DNA of 64,000 nt from Protula sp. h YS-2021. Taxonomy: Eukaryota > Annelida > Polychaeta > Sabellida > Serpulidae. Position 1 is the first letter of the stretch. Each line of letters starts with the position of its first letter. Shown piece after piece: positions 1 to 11,084 of the stretch. The notes beneath the pieces were generated by a model. The model had not been told where the DNA came from. It searched no databases and saw only the letters and a list, made by a program, of their open reading frames with translations. The DNA is taken from NCBI GenBank assembly GCA_949752745.1, contig OX457027.1, positions 11,978,982 through 12,042,981 on the forward strand. Reading direction: 5' to 3'. The translations under genes were made by a program, and so were the position numbers.

Positions 1-2048
1 AGAAGAAAATTTTTGATTTATTCAATTCGACCACAACCGGGGCAATTTACTAAGTGCAGATTTTATTATCCAAACATTGGATATGGCACACCTACCAAGC
101 ACCGGCGTTCGACATTCAGCATAATGTTTAAACTAAAGTAACAACAGTTCCAGTGGACTCTTTCAACCTTCCTGTGGAAGGATTGTCCAAGGTCTGCTAA
201 CTGAAATAGCTATAGTTAAAGATATACTTATTACTACCCTATGTTGGGCGCTGAGATTAGGGAACCGGACACCTACCGCAAATTTTCATATGGAGATTAT
301 GACAGCTGCTGTCTTTGGGATACCACAAGAGTCATCTAGGACTAAATTATCAAAAGTTAATAGCCCGAAAGCGATAAACAGAATAAAGAACTGTCTTCTT
401 CCAGACACCATCTGAGCCAGGTATGAGGGACATGGGATGAATCTGGGTGCAGTAGACCCAATGTAGTGACAATAAGTTGAGTGGTAATTAGACGTGTCGA
501 AAACTTTTTTTTTTTTTTTGGCATTTAGACCGAATTCGGTTTGAAACAACAATGGCAAAAATCAACGAAATTCGATTTTGCCAGAAACATGTTCACAAAT
601 TGGCTATTAAAGGGGTGTGTGAAATCATATGATTGCTTTTTATAATCGAAATGTGCATGTTGAAAGAAAATTAGCATTTTGATGATTTTCCCTTATAACT
701 GCTTTATAACTTATCCCAAGAAATTTGCAGTCGAAACCAAACCTCACCGGAAAGATCCAAAGGTACTAATTTTCTTATAAAATGTACTTGCACGCGTAAC
801 ACTGCAAGTAAACTACACTAACTTCAAGAAGCGGGCCGCCATTCAGGTTCGTCTGATAAAGAAATATACCAGGTAAAAATGAAGAAATATATCAAGTGAA
901 AATATGAAGACCTCACTTGGAGCTACTCGTAGTAAATCAGCAAGCTCCAAATTTGGCAATCCTTTCGACTCATACGTTTTGTTATAACTGATAAAAGAAA
1001 CTCATTATTACAGCATATGTACATTTCATTTCATACATTTTGATCTACTGCTCAAATGTGTTATCCTTCCTCTCATAATGAAAACAACCGACTTGGAGTT
1101 GCAAGAAATGGCTGATTCTGCGACGAGTTTAGATTCACTTGGATTTTTCGTCACCGAAATGAACACATTGATCTATCTCAAAATGTTGTAAAAGGACTAG
1201 ATAAATACCGCTATAGATGTGTGAATAATTCCGCTACAATGAACGCGGGGAAATTATAACTTGAAGAAAAGAAAAAATACCCTGTACTCGCAGGTCCTAT
1301 TTGTAAACAATAACACCTTGTGTTAGCTGATTGCCTATTGGACGAATCTACAAATTTTATGAAAATTAAACCAATGAAGTGAGATTTAACAAAATCTTAG
1401 ATAGGGCTATGTTCTACCATAACCACGGTCGTGAAACGATTTACCGCATAATGTCATCGTCGTCGGGATACGCTTTACAGAGCAAAGCTCTGTGCGTTTC
1501 TATACAGAGTCTCTCCACCTAGTTCGTAACAGTTTACAACTTCACACACTAATTGCTTTTTATCATTAAACATGACCGTACAATGGGACGAAAAAATATT
1601 CGGAAGCTTATTGAGATGATCTGCGACTTTGCCACAAATTTTTTCATCTTGTGCTCTGCAAGAAATTCTAAACAAAAACTCACAAGACCAACCTTACGAG
1701 GCCAGTGAAATTTTGAAATATAAATGCAGCATCAACATATATTCATTGTCAAAATTGATTCGAAATACAAAATATCTGTGTCATGTTTTTTTTATAGCAA
1801 ACAGGCACTGGCAGTAGCTGATTAACTAATATAGGAAAGGGTAAACAAGGTGATGGAATAGAATTCATTAAGAATGTTCACTCTAGATAAAGTGCGATGG
1901 CGAAAAAGAACAGCATCGAAAATGTTAAAAGCCTGTATCACGCCTACCTCACCAATCTTAATTCCAAGATATTAGTTTTCTTTGTTTGTTAGTTCCTTTT
2001 TTTGCATCGCAATTGTGGCTTTAGGTACTGATTCACTTATATCATCCA
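1..2048. other. No firm gene
   Basis: AT-rich sequence with stops in all frames. The only hint of coding is a short minus-strand frame near 286-411, listed separately. No repeat family or RNA gene was recognised. Confidence 0.5.
286..411 (-). CDS. Possible signal-sequence or membrane exon (uncertain)
   Basis: A 41-codon minus-strand frame starts MVSGRRQFFILFIAFGLL, a short basic N-terminus followed by a hydrophobic stretch like a signal peptide or single membrane anchor. It ends at a TGA and I see no convincing splice donor or partner exon. I do not recognise the protein, and chance is a real alternative. Confidence 0.18.
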   Translation of the reverse strand: MVSGRRQFFILFIAFGLLTFDNLVLDDSCGIPKTAAVIISI

Positions 2049-2049
2049 C

Positions 2050-2064
2050 CTATCTATCTATCCG

Positions 2065-2142
<78 letters not shown>

Positions 2143-2143
2143 C

Positions 2144-2186
<43 letters not shown>

Positions 2187-2187
2187 C

Positions 2188-2246
<59 letters not shown>
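2050..2246. repeat. (TATC)n tetranucleotide microsatellite
   Basis: About 49 units of TATC with rare interruptions (TCCG, TCCATC). The open frame across it (repeating YLSI) is an artefact of the repeat. Confidence 0.97.
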
Positions 2247-2247
<1 letters not shown>

Positions 2248-3070
2248 CTTTATCTTTGCTCGTTTGCTCGTTTCGGTATGGGAGCGGCATCAACACGATC
2301 GCGTTGTTCTTAGCCATTTCGGGTATTAACTCATGTTCTTTTTCGTTGGTATTTACAAAGTCAGCGTGTTCTGATAACATGTGTTTACATTTTAAATAAG
2401 AAGGGATATTCTACAGGCAAGGTCGTTGTACAGTATTAATAGATAAAATCATTTCAGCTCAGATTTATACAAATCCCTCATTATCGCCCATGTCCTGTTC
2501 GACGGTCACCCCGCCTGTCATTTGTCCCATACTGCTATGTTGTATCTATATCTCGGCAAGACGATCTGGAGTTGTGCCTAAGCTCACTCTGAGCTTTAGA
2601 CGCCTGAAGAACGCCGTTTTTGTACGAACTACCGATTAATAAAGAGCAAGATCAAAAAAGTAATTCGATACGAGGTCAGCAAGGTAAAATCGGTTGAACG
2701 GTAAAATTTATTTTTTGGGCGATAGCACAATATGGATAGTACAAATACTATGTTATGAAACATGTAATGTCAAATAGACATATATTTATTAGGTCATCTT
2801 TTGTCGAATTTTTTTGTATTATTTCATTCCATTCTACATCACAGCACAAAGGTGGTGACACATTTATATCAAAGGTTGTGGCTTTTTTTCTGTCACTGTT
2901 GTGAACCAGTATTTTTCTTTGCCAAGAGAGACAGTTATAGCTTTTTCACACATTGTTAGGAGCTGGTGGTAAGAGCTGACATCAGAGATTTAACACAGTA
3001 TTACGGCTACTTACGATTTTATATCAGCGCTTCAATTACTTCTAATAGATTTCCTTTTAATACACTTTTT
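2247..3070. other. No gene seen
   Basis: AT-rich with many stops; no recognisable domain, RNA or repeat unit. Confidence 0.5.
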
Positions 3071-5090
3071 TCAATGTAGAATCTTTTCAAAATACACTTT
3101 TGGTTTTAGATATTTAATGAACTCAATAAAAGATACTTCTCTAGTGATATATTGGCATCTATGAATACAATGTCTAGTTAAATATCTCGTCTTAGCAAAA
3201 TATTTTTTTAAATTCACATAGTGAGAGATGAATGTTTTCCTTCTCCATCTTTCTGTGCAGCTTGGTGTAGTTTCTTGAAGTTTTATAAAATTCCGGTAAA
3301 TTAGTTTTGAGGATAATTTCCATATCTTTGTGCTGTAAAATCTGGTTTTGATTTTTTTAATTTGTCTATCATACAATTCTTTTAAAAATGTAGAAGAATC
3401 TCCAACAAGACTAAATTGGTTGTACTACAAACATTGATTTGAAATTTCCACGACTGTTTCAGGTTCAGATTTTGCATTAAGCTAGTGAGTAATTTTTATT
3501 TTGGTAAATACTCATTAATAAAGTTAGCAAGAAAGGTATGTTCAAGCTCAAGCAGTCGTTTAACCCAGATAATTTCTGAGCCTTGATAAAAGATAAAAAG
3601 TCTACGAGGGGGAGGAGAACGAATGGCTACAGTAGATCAAAATTGGTGAAACTGAAAAGACGATCTTCCACAGCTGAAAACAATTTTTATTTGTCAAGTA
3701 TCGCAACATAGGGAATATTTAAGTCGAAAGAGTTGGAACATTTGCATCCGGCATATTAAGTTTTGTTAGAATTGAACAGTTTGTTGTCACCAATTACGAT
3801 CTACCCTAACCAATTCTATCTCCTCTCCCTCGTAAATGTTTTAAACCCCTCTTCATAATCTTGTATAAGAACTAACCTTTTTACTCTTTGAGGTTTGCCT
3901 TCCCCAATAAAATGTTCTATTGGAGAATGTACTTCATCAATAAACCATATGGGTGTATCTAATGTGTTAATAAAGTAAAGAATGTTTTGATAACGCTAAG
4001 TTTTTTATTATGGTAATTTTTCCGTTTTGCATAATATTGAAATGTTTCCAACGTGGTAGTGTGTTTTTAAAATCTTTGATTTTATCTTTTAAGTTAGTCT
4101 CAGTTATGTGGGATACACCGTTGAAATATCGTATGCCAAGCGATCTTCCGTTATTGCAGTAGCCAATATTTTTACTGCAATAATAAAGAGCAGAGAGGGG
4201 ATGTCCCTGACGTACTCCAATTTTTATTTTTAAAATATCTACTTGTAAACCCATTATTGATTATGCAGCTTTCAATATTACAATGAAATATTTTAATCCA
4301 TTCACGAACAATTGGTCCAAAGTTAAAGGCATCAAGACATTTTTCAATAAAATTCCAATCAAGTTCATTAAATGCCTTTTTGAAATATATTAATGCTGAT
4401 ATTACCTACTTGTTGTTGCGGTTTAAATAATGTAGGCAATCAATCTGAGTACGAATAATATGCCCTGTAAATCTGTTTTTAAGAAAACCATTTTGATCAG
4501 TTGCAGTTATTTGTGGTAAAACTTTTTGAAATGTTTTTGCAAAACACTTGGTGAGTATTTTTATGTTGGTATTTAATAGAGTAAAAGGTCTCAAGTTTTT
4601 TAGCTCAGTGAGATCTTTACCATTTTTAGGAATCATTCTGATGATACCTCGTTTCTGCTCACAAGAGAGGTTTCCACGTGTAAAAATGTTTTTGTAAGCT
4701 TGGAGAAGAAATTGAGAAATCTCTACCCAGAAAATTGATAACATCCCTTTGTGATACCATCTGCTTCTGGAGATTATTTATTTCCATGGATTTGACGGCT
4801 TCATAAAGTTCTTCTTACGTAAGGTCTTTATTGTGAACAGCTTGATCTGCAGTACATATTTGTGGAATGGCATTCACATTAAAAAAAGTCACTATAAAAA
4901 TATCTGACATTTTAGTATCTTTGTCATATAGTCTCCCAAAAATTTGCGCTCATTCAGAATTTTTTTTATGGTTTTGTAATATATTCACCATTTTGTCCTT
5001 TTAATCTGGTAATCTTTTTTTGCTCGTAATTTTGTTTTTCTAAATAAAGAACAAAGACGAATTTCGCTGATCAGATTCTAAGAAGTAAGC
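3071..5090 (-). pseudogene. Decayed L1-like non-LTR reverse transcriptase
   Basis: Read on the minus strand from about 5,090 downward, broken frames line up in the order of an L1/Tx1-type ORF2. First is a block resembling the linker before the RT (about 4,860-4,745). Next is an RT block with IPKNGKDLTELKNLRP (4,744-4,406), then a KKAFNELDWNFIEKCL-like stretch with an NFG and Trp-Ile downstream (about 4,390-4,260). After that come GVRQGHPLSAL and WKHFNIMQNGKITIIKNLAL (4,254-3,967) and a possible C-terminal tail with ERW (3,376-3,071). Frameshifts and stops separate the blocks, the catalytic Asp-Asp block is not clearly seen, and the endonuclease is missing or unrecognisable. It is a dead, truncated copy. 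Confidence 0.82.
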
Positions 5091-5238
5091 TTTACTGCGG
5101 AGATAGTGACCATATAAAGCAGTTCGTTAGATTGTCTCCAAGTCATTCCTAGCCGATTCAATTTCAAATTGCCTTTCATCTATGTTTCTGATTAAAGTTT
5201 GACATGACAATGACAATGAGTTTGATTTTTTATCTAGT

Positions 5239-5345
5239 TTTTATTAGGCCCCAACCCTTCGGATTGGGGCCTATAGGTTTGGGGTGTCCGTCCGTCCGTC
5301 TGTCCGCCATCGCTCTATACCCCTATGAATTTGGGGGGCGGTTGG
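5239..5345. mobile_element. Hairpin terminus plus TCCG microsatellite of an interspersed repeat
   Basis: A strong inverted repeat (GGCCCCAA ... TTGGGGCC around a TTCG-containing loop) is followed by TCCGTCCGTCCGTCTGTCC. The same hairpin-then-repeat layout appears near 25,272, 28,991 and (TCCG part only) 43,420, so this is probably the end of a non-autonomous element. Confidence 0.5.
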
Positions 5346-6529
5346 GGCCTGCTTGTGTTTCACAAATACTTACTTGTTTCTCTTGTTTTTCAATATTTTT
5401 ACATTATCCATTGTTAAAACAAGAGAGTTTTTCTGTTTCATTGTATAAAATGGGTAATAAGCTGTTTGATTGTTCCGGTGCGGTTGCGGGTAATCTTGTA
5501 ACGGATGTATGCATTTATGTTCTCCCAGTCACCGTATCAGCATGAGGAAAATATGAAAAGTGTCTGTTTAGATGCTTGAAATCAATGTAAGCAAGGGAAA
5601 ATGAGCCAGTTTTATTTATTGGTATCAAGATGTTGTTATCAAAGTAACTGAGCATTTTTTTCCATCGAAAAATGTCAAACAAAGTACTGCTCCAAACTCA
5701 GTAGTCCGACGTTTCGGCACAGTTGCAAGTAGACTATGCATTGCCAAATTCACTTTTTCGTTTACCGTAGTTACCATTTTTATCCTTTCTTATTATTGTT
5801 TAAATTGTAGGAGCTTGTGAGTACTTAAAGATAAGCGTTATAAGTCTTATCTTTGCTCGGTGAAGTCGCGCTGCGGCACACAAAAAAAACTTAAATAAAT
5901 TATCGCCCAATCTGCCTCTCTCACCTCGTGAATTTAAATCTCTATGCACTCGCAGTTTTTATAAATCCTACATCTATTTGATGAGAAGTGTGTTCCATGT
6001 TTGGCCTTATCATCTAACAAATCTAACAACCAACCTGTGAGCAGGGATTTCAACAGCGGCACGTGAAAGGACGTGTTTTTGAAATTCGCGGCCATTTCAA
6101 AGCTTCAGTTTCATTTCCTCGCTGTGACCTCACGAGGCTATGAACTATCAAAACAAGTATGGATGAAAATGGTTGAAATTTTGAGAAAATGTTAATGTTT
6201 TCCCTTGTATTGTATGAAGCGTTTATCTTACATGTCCTATCAATTGTTTACGAGTAGAAGCAGTTGTATTTTGTTGTCGTTTAGATTCGGGTAAGCTCCA
6301 GGTATATGATAGAAATTATGATGTCTAAAGATTGAGGTGAGCTTCAGCACAAACTCCAGATTGTCGTTCAAGATATAGAAAGAGCTATCGTTTTTATGTC
6401 CCGACTTAATTAGGTCAGGGGGAGCATAAGGTTTTTGTCTTGTGTTTCTGTCTGTCAGTCCGTGCATGACGCTTTCCTTGTAAACACGATTCCGCCGTAG
6501 CCTGTGATCGGATTTTGATTGTTTTAGGA
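5346..6529. other. No gene seen; region upstream of UQCC5
   Basis: No convincing coding sequence. The promoter and any 5' untranslated exon of the UQCC5-UQCC6-TRIAP1 cluster should lie here, but no clear TATA box was identified. Confidence 0.4.
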
Positions 6530-6692
6530 ATGTGGTTTGACAAAGTCCAGTTCTTCCTGTCCGGTGTTGTCAAAAGTCTACCAGGAAAGCAGCTTGGGTT
6601 CCTTCGGATTTTACCTCTATTTTTCATCAGTGGAGCAGCTCTTGAATATGTCATGATAAATTGGCATGCTGGTGAAAAGAAAACGAACTTCT
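6530..6692 (+). CDS. UQCC5: UQCC5 coding exon 1
   Basis: Encodes residues 1-54 plus the first base of codon 55. The GTAAGT donor follows directly. Confidence 0.92.
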
Positions 6693-8476
6693 GTAAGTGC
6701 TTTATTCCTCTTTTGAACCATACATTATTGAAATAAATACAGAGTTGGTTAAGAGTGTGTAGATTGCATTTTTTGTGAGCAGGGTGGGGGGGGGGGGGGG
6801 GTCAGTTGTGTAAACAGAAGGATTATATGAGCTTGATTTCCCACAGTTCCCAACCGCAGAGTTACGACGGTTTAGTGTGATTTGATACCCCATTTGGTAA
6901 ATTATGCTCGTGCGATTTACTTCACCCTCGACCAGTGTTCACCCACAGACATGTTCCAGGCCTGAAAGTGGTTTTGACACTCTCGAGCTTGTAAGAGACA
7001 CGTGTTTTTCTTCATCCCATATGGCATGCTAAGGTTCCTGGACGTTCCGTACCTTTTCCTTTCCGTACCCTGCCTTTCCGCACCTTTTTTATTGGACGTT
7101 CCGCACCCTGCCAAAAGACGTTCCGGACCCTATTTGGCCGAACCGCACCCTTTCTTATTTTCAGCCTTTTCTTCAAGTTTTATTTTTTTATATTTCATTT
7201 TCAACCTTGTTTTCCGGGACAACAGATTTGCAGCATGAACAGTTGTAAATTATCCGATAAATTTTCAAATTGAGTAGTGAAGAGACCAGCAAAGTTTGCG
7301 TTTTGATGACCAATATTGATTAGCTCATTTTTCAGCACTGACTGCAATTTTAATCTTCTGAAGGACTTGATATTACGAGTTGAGTAAGTCAGTTCTGGGT
7401 AAATGCTGCCAGCAGCACAATGAACTGAATAAAACTTAAGTATACGCCATTTACTCTGATGAGGGAGACGATTAACGGAGATCATAACAGCCATCATTTA
7501 TACCCTGACACAATAACTTAACGTTCAAAGACAGGGCTTACTCCCCCAAAACGGATTTACTCGCCAGAGGCAGGCATTACATGTACTAAGACACGCTATA
7601 CACCAGAGGTGATATGCCGCGGTGTAGTGATCTCCGTTAAGATTAGCCCGTGGGATCACAGTGATCACAGTAAATTGCAATTTTTCAAAGTTTTATTCAG
7701 TGCAATGTACTGCTGGCAGCATTAGCTCGGACCGGACTGATTTACTCAAGTCGGAATATGAAATCCTTCAGTATACTGAAATTGCATTCAATTCGGGAGA
7801 AATTGAAGTGGTTACACGTTAGCCTCAATATTGTTGATTGCAATCAATTGTTAAGTCATCGAAACGCAAACTTTGCTCTTTTCTTCAGAACTCAATTGGA
7901 AAATTTATCAGATAATTTACAACTGATCGCGGTGCAAAATCCTTTTTTTTACCGAAAAATAATAATGAAAATGAAATAAACAATATTTAAGTCGAAGAAA
8001 ACGCCGAAAATAAAAAAGGGTGCGGTTCGGCCAAATAGGGTGCGGAACGTCTTTTGGCAGGGTGCGGAACGTCCAAAAAAAAAGGGTGCGGAACGGTTTA
8101 AAAAGGGTGCGGAACGGCAGGGTACGGAAAGGAAAAGGTACGTTACGCCCAGTCCCCCATGCGAACCACCAGGGACAAAAAAACGATAATTTACATGTGC
8201 AGTGTGTAACGCTCTGTGGTGAGGAGCAGCTTCGGTACAGTGGCGTATCTGATGAAGCGGTGGGGAGATGCAATAATGATTACTGGAGTCCGACTTTACA
8301 TCTTTTAAGAGAAGCAAATGGCATTGAGGCGCTTGATTGGACGTTAGGAATTAGCTTTGACTTTTGAGTTGTACTACATTTCAGATAAAACATACAAGAA
8401 ACACACATCAGAGAGATTGGCAATGAACCAAATACGGCGAGAGCTGATAGAAAAGAAGCAGAAGGCAGATATCTGA
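6530..8476 (+). CDS. UQCC5: UQCC5 / SMIM4 (sloth1 orthologue), complex III assembly factor
   Basis: Coding exons 6530-6692 and 8385-8476 join in phase 1 (T|AT = Tyr) to give 84 residues. The family is a small mitochondrial inner-membrane protein needed for early assembly of respiratory complex III around cytochrome b, working with UQCC6. Seen here: SLPGKQLGFLRILPLFF, then a hydrophobic segment of about residues 25-42, EYVMINW, and an FY...Y..HTSERL basic tail. This matches the family pattern VPGKQ..G.YRFLPFF, E..MI, FY..Y and SER. Both splice sites are canonical (GTAAGT donor at 6693, TTTCAG acceptor before 8385). TTTTAG lies two bases before the ATG, so a spliced 5' leader is possible. The stop is 58 bases before the UQCC6 start, in the same exon. 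The 1.7 kb intron contains a fold-back element. Confidence 0.92.
7020..8160. mobile_element. 1.1-kb fold-back element with ~0.5-kb inverted arms, inside UQCC5 intron 1
   Basis: Sequence 7,020-7,480 is matched in inverted orientation by about 7,630-8,160. The outer part of each arm carries repeated GGGTGCGGAACG units (as CGTTCCGCACCC on the left). Inner parts also match, for example GCAAACTTTGC and GATAAATTTTCAAATTGAG. The ~150-bp centre is unpaired. No coding domain is seen, so it is a non-autonomous fold-back or long-TIR MITE-like insertion. Confidence 0.85.
8385..8476 (+). CDS. UQCC5: UQCC5 coding exon 2
   Basis: Encodes the basic C-terminal tail (residues 55-84) and TGA stop. The same uninterrupted exon continues into the UQCC6 start. 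Confidence 0.92.
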
Positions 8477-8534
8477 GCCTACAGTCAACTACAGACTCTT
8501 TGTGTGTGAGCTGTGTAAAAGACACGGACAAATC

Positions 8535-8642
8535 ATGCCCTATGGAATTAGTTGGACTAAATATTTTGGATACGTCGCCTCATCGTTGCTGTCTATGTAT
8601 TTAGGAGCTCAAGTGGTACACGTTTATTACAGACCTTTAGAC
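8535..8642 (+). CDS. UQCC6: UQCC6 coding exon 1
   Basis: Residues 1-36, ending in YYRPLD; phase-0 GTAAGT donor. Confidence 0.92.
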
Positions 8643-9797
8643 GTAAGTTAATTGTATAAATTACAGGGGTAGTCCAGAACGTGCAAACGCCATTGGCCCC
8701 CTCCTCTCCCTCTCCCTGCCCCCTCCCCCATTCTCTATGCTTTCGTTTGCATAATGCACACCCGCCATTTGCTTCCCCGCCCTCCTCGCCCTCACCCCCT
8801 CTACCTCTATGTGCGCGTCTGCATAACCCTCAATGCGTTTCTCATGACTTGACCCGACTTAAATCAGTTACCTCTTGCAAACTTCTAAACCTTTAAGTCT
8901 GCTCAATTTTAACTTCAAACACTCAGTTATTTAAAATAAGAACGTATTAGTTCTTGAATAAATTAGTACTTGAATATTCTTAGGCCAGCACTAAATAAAT
9001 AAACAAAGTGAGTCTGTTTCCGGAATAGACTGATGAGGCTCAGTCTATCCCCGGGATAGACTCGTGAGACTCAGCCTGTTGCGGAGTAGACTCATGAGGC
9101 TCAGTCTATTTCGAAATAGACTCATGAGGCTTGGTCTTATTGAAATAATAGAGTGTTTAGAAGTTGAACTGTCTTCAGTTTCCATTAGTCTGTTGTTTAG
9201 ATTAATATATTGTTTACAATAAATAAGTCATTGTTCGCTCCAGTTTTGTGAAGTTTATGCGTCCCTTCGTAGTTCTGCGTCCTGTTTCCAGACGGCGATC
9301 AAAACTGAATAATATTCAGTTGCAAAAAGTTGTATTTATTACCAAATTTTGGTGTCCAAGTGGTCGCAAAGTTCTGAAATTTCTGTGTCTATTTGGAAAT
9401 TTCTCCGTCCTTATCCGAATGTGTACAATGCGCACACTAAAATTAACAAATAAAGGGTTTCTGATTTGGTGAAAATACGGCATTATTTAAACAGGTACAA
9501 TCCAGTATATTCTACGGTACCCGACCCCATGTACGCTTACCGTTAATGCGATGTCCGAAAATTAGATACCAAAATCTTAAAGTCCGAAAGATGTATCGTG
9601 TCTTTTGCATAAGAGATTTTAAGAAGAGTTGATGTAAATATAGATTTTTTTGTCACCTGCAGGATTTGCCTGAGCTTATTGAGAGGGAAAAAGAGCTGCT
9701 AAGAAAAGAGTACAACTTGGACCCGTCCGCGAAGAACGAAAACCAGTCAACAGCCGAACCAGCATATGAGAGAAATTGGAGACACAGAGAGATATAA
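8535..9797 (+). CDS. UQCC6: UQCC6 / BRAWNIN (sloth2 orthologue), complex III assembly micropeptide
   Basis: Coding exons 8535-8642 and 9663-9797 join in phase 0 to give 80 residues. The family is a mitochondrial inner-membrane micropeptide required for complex III assembly, acting with UQCC5. Seen here: one membrane segment (about residues 11-30), then the family signature ASSLLSMYLGAQVVHVYYRP and a Pro-Glu followed by a charged helix. The donor is GTAAGT at 8643 and the acceptor CCTGCAG ends at 9662. The ATG has A at -3. It begins only 58 bases after the UQCC5 stop with no poly(A) signal or room for a promoter between them, so a bicistronic mRNA is likely. The tail is slightly longer than the roughly 71-residue human protein. 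Confidence 0.92.
9008..9135. repeat. ~36-bp tandem palindromic repeat in the UQCC6 intron
   Basis: About four units of the type ATAGACTCATGAGGCTCAGT. Each is close to self-complementary (TAGACT...AGTCTA), so both strands could fold into small hairpins. Confidence 0.8.
9663..9797 (+). CDS. UQCC6: UQCC6 coding exon 2
   Basis: Residues 37-80, starting DLPELIEREKELLRKEY, and TAA stop. Confidence 0.92.
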   Translation, partial: DLPELIEREKELLRKEYNLDPSAKNENQSTAEPAYERNWRHREI

Positions 9798-9872
9798 AGA
9801 TACTGACTGAAAGTGATATAAACCCAGTAACTGAAAGTGATATAAAGCCATTAACTTAAAGTGATATTTAGA

Positions 9873-9901
9873 TTTCTCTTTTTTTTTTTTTTGCGTGACA
9901 G
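9873..9901 (+). promoter_or_regulatory. Polypyrimidine tract plus AG upstream of TRIAP1 (possible cis or trans splice acceptor)
   Basis: TTTCTC followed by a long T run ends in GCGTGACAG, about 80 bases before the TRIAP1 ATG and 76 bases after the UQCC6 stop. It has the form of a 3' splice site. It could receive a spliced leader, or be a 5'-UTR intron acceptor, or be a chance T-run. Confidence 0.4.
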
Positions 9902-9981
9902 TTCGGCAAATTTGTCTCGATTAAGATTGGTAGTTATTGCCTTCATTTCCGTGTGCTGGTGCAGTTGATAGTTCAGTTAAG

Positions 9982-10239
9982 ATGAATAGTATAAGCGAAG
10001 ATTGTCAGGAACTGAAGGAGGCCTACGATGCCTGCTTCAATAAGTGGTTTAAAAATAAATATCTAAAAGGCATCAGAACGGATGATTGTAAAGCCCTGGG
10101 TGAGAAATATCACGCCTGTGTGAAAAAGGCGATGGCGGAACATCGGCTTAGTGTGGACATTGCCAGTGAGAATATACTAGGGACGGAGAAAGAGAAGCGA
10201 CCGCCAGAGGAACCGAAGGCGAAGACTGCCAAGTCGTGA
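9982..10239 (+). CDS. TRIAP1: TRIAP1 (Mdm35 family), twin CX9C intermembrane-space protein
   Basis: Single-exon frame of 85 residues. TRIAP1/Mdm35 partners PRELI/Ups-family proteins in the mitochondrial intermembrane space for phospholipid (phosphatidic acid) transfer to cardiolipin synthesis, and is linked to apoptosis resistance. Seen here: twin CX9C motifs C8-C18 and C36-C46, an MNS start, and the family string YDACFNKWFKNKYLKG. A Lys/Glu/Pro-rich tail makes it somewhat longer than the human protein. The start was chosen at 9982 because upstream in-frame codons do not match the family. It lies 184 bases after the UQCC6 stop with no AATAAA between. Two overlapping poly(A) signals follow at 10,355-10,366. 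Confidence 0.93.
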   Translation: MNSISEDCQELKEAYDACFNKWFKNKYLKGIRTDDCKALGEKYHACVKKAMAEHRLSVDIASENILGTEKEKRPPEEPKAKTAKS

Positions 10240-10354
10240 CATTGTTTGCGGATGCGTCAATCGGTACAGGTGTGATGGCAGGGAGGGAGGGAGGTTGTGG
10301 TATACTTGGGGCTGAAGGTTCGGGTAAGGCATTGGGGAATTATAAGCAATGATC

Positions 10355-10366
10355 AATAAAAATAAA
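10355..10366 (+). terminator. Polyadenylation signals after TRIAP1
   Basis: AATAAA at 10,355 and again at 10,361, 116 bases after the TRIAP1 stop. They are the first such signals downstream of the cluster. Confidence 0.6.
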
Positions 10367-11084
10367 TTCCCCTTTAGGCTAAATATATCAATTAACTTCG
10401 TGAAATTTAAGGAAATTAAAAATATTTTAGGGTAAATTCTATATAATCGTATAAGAAGGTTGAAATGTGTCCCACATAATTTTACACCTTGCCAAATCAT
10501 TGAATTGAAGCTTAATTATTTCTGTGAAAATTTCTGTTTTTAAAAACTGAAAATAATTGTAGACCTTTCCCGCTGTGTAACATAAAAATATTTACTTGTA
10601 CTATAAAACAGTTTTAAAGACGATTTTCAAACGAAATTTTCAGCATTGATGCTCGATTATTACGAGGTTTTGATTTGCCTTGTGTCATTCATGTAGAATC
10701 CAAAGCAGTGATAAAATCCATAACAGTGATAGAATCCATAACAGTGATTGATTATAAAGTAAATTGACTCACTTACTAATTGACTCCCGTTTTGCTGTAT
10801 CTGCTTATTCATGAGTAGTTTGTCTGTTAATGATTAAAACAAATCAAGTTATTGGATTCTTTCGGAATTAAATCGAGTTGAGAATGAATTAAATACAACA
10901 AAAGAAGGTGAAATTTTCTTTTTATTTTGTGTCTTACGAAGAATGTGAACCCCCCACCCTCCACCCGCCACCAGAGCTACATTACAAGTGATTGTCGTAA
11001 ATTATTGTTATTCTCGCAAAAACATGAATCTTTCATGCCTGTTTTTGATACGGAAAAACATTGCTTGTGTGACACCCGGAATAG
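10367..11084. other. No gene seen
   Basis: AT-rich non-coding sequence. A small direct repeat (AGTGATAGAATCCATAAC-like) lies near 10,700. Confidence 0.5.

Noticed and set aside
1982..2329. 115-codon open frame over the TATC repeat
   Set aside because: Repeating YLSI comes from the microsatellite; no start context or homology.
7917..8367. Overlapping 115-122-codon frames on both strands
   Set aside because: They are translations of the GGGTGCGGAACG arms of the fold-back element.
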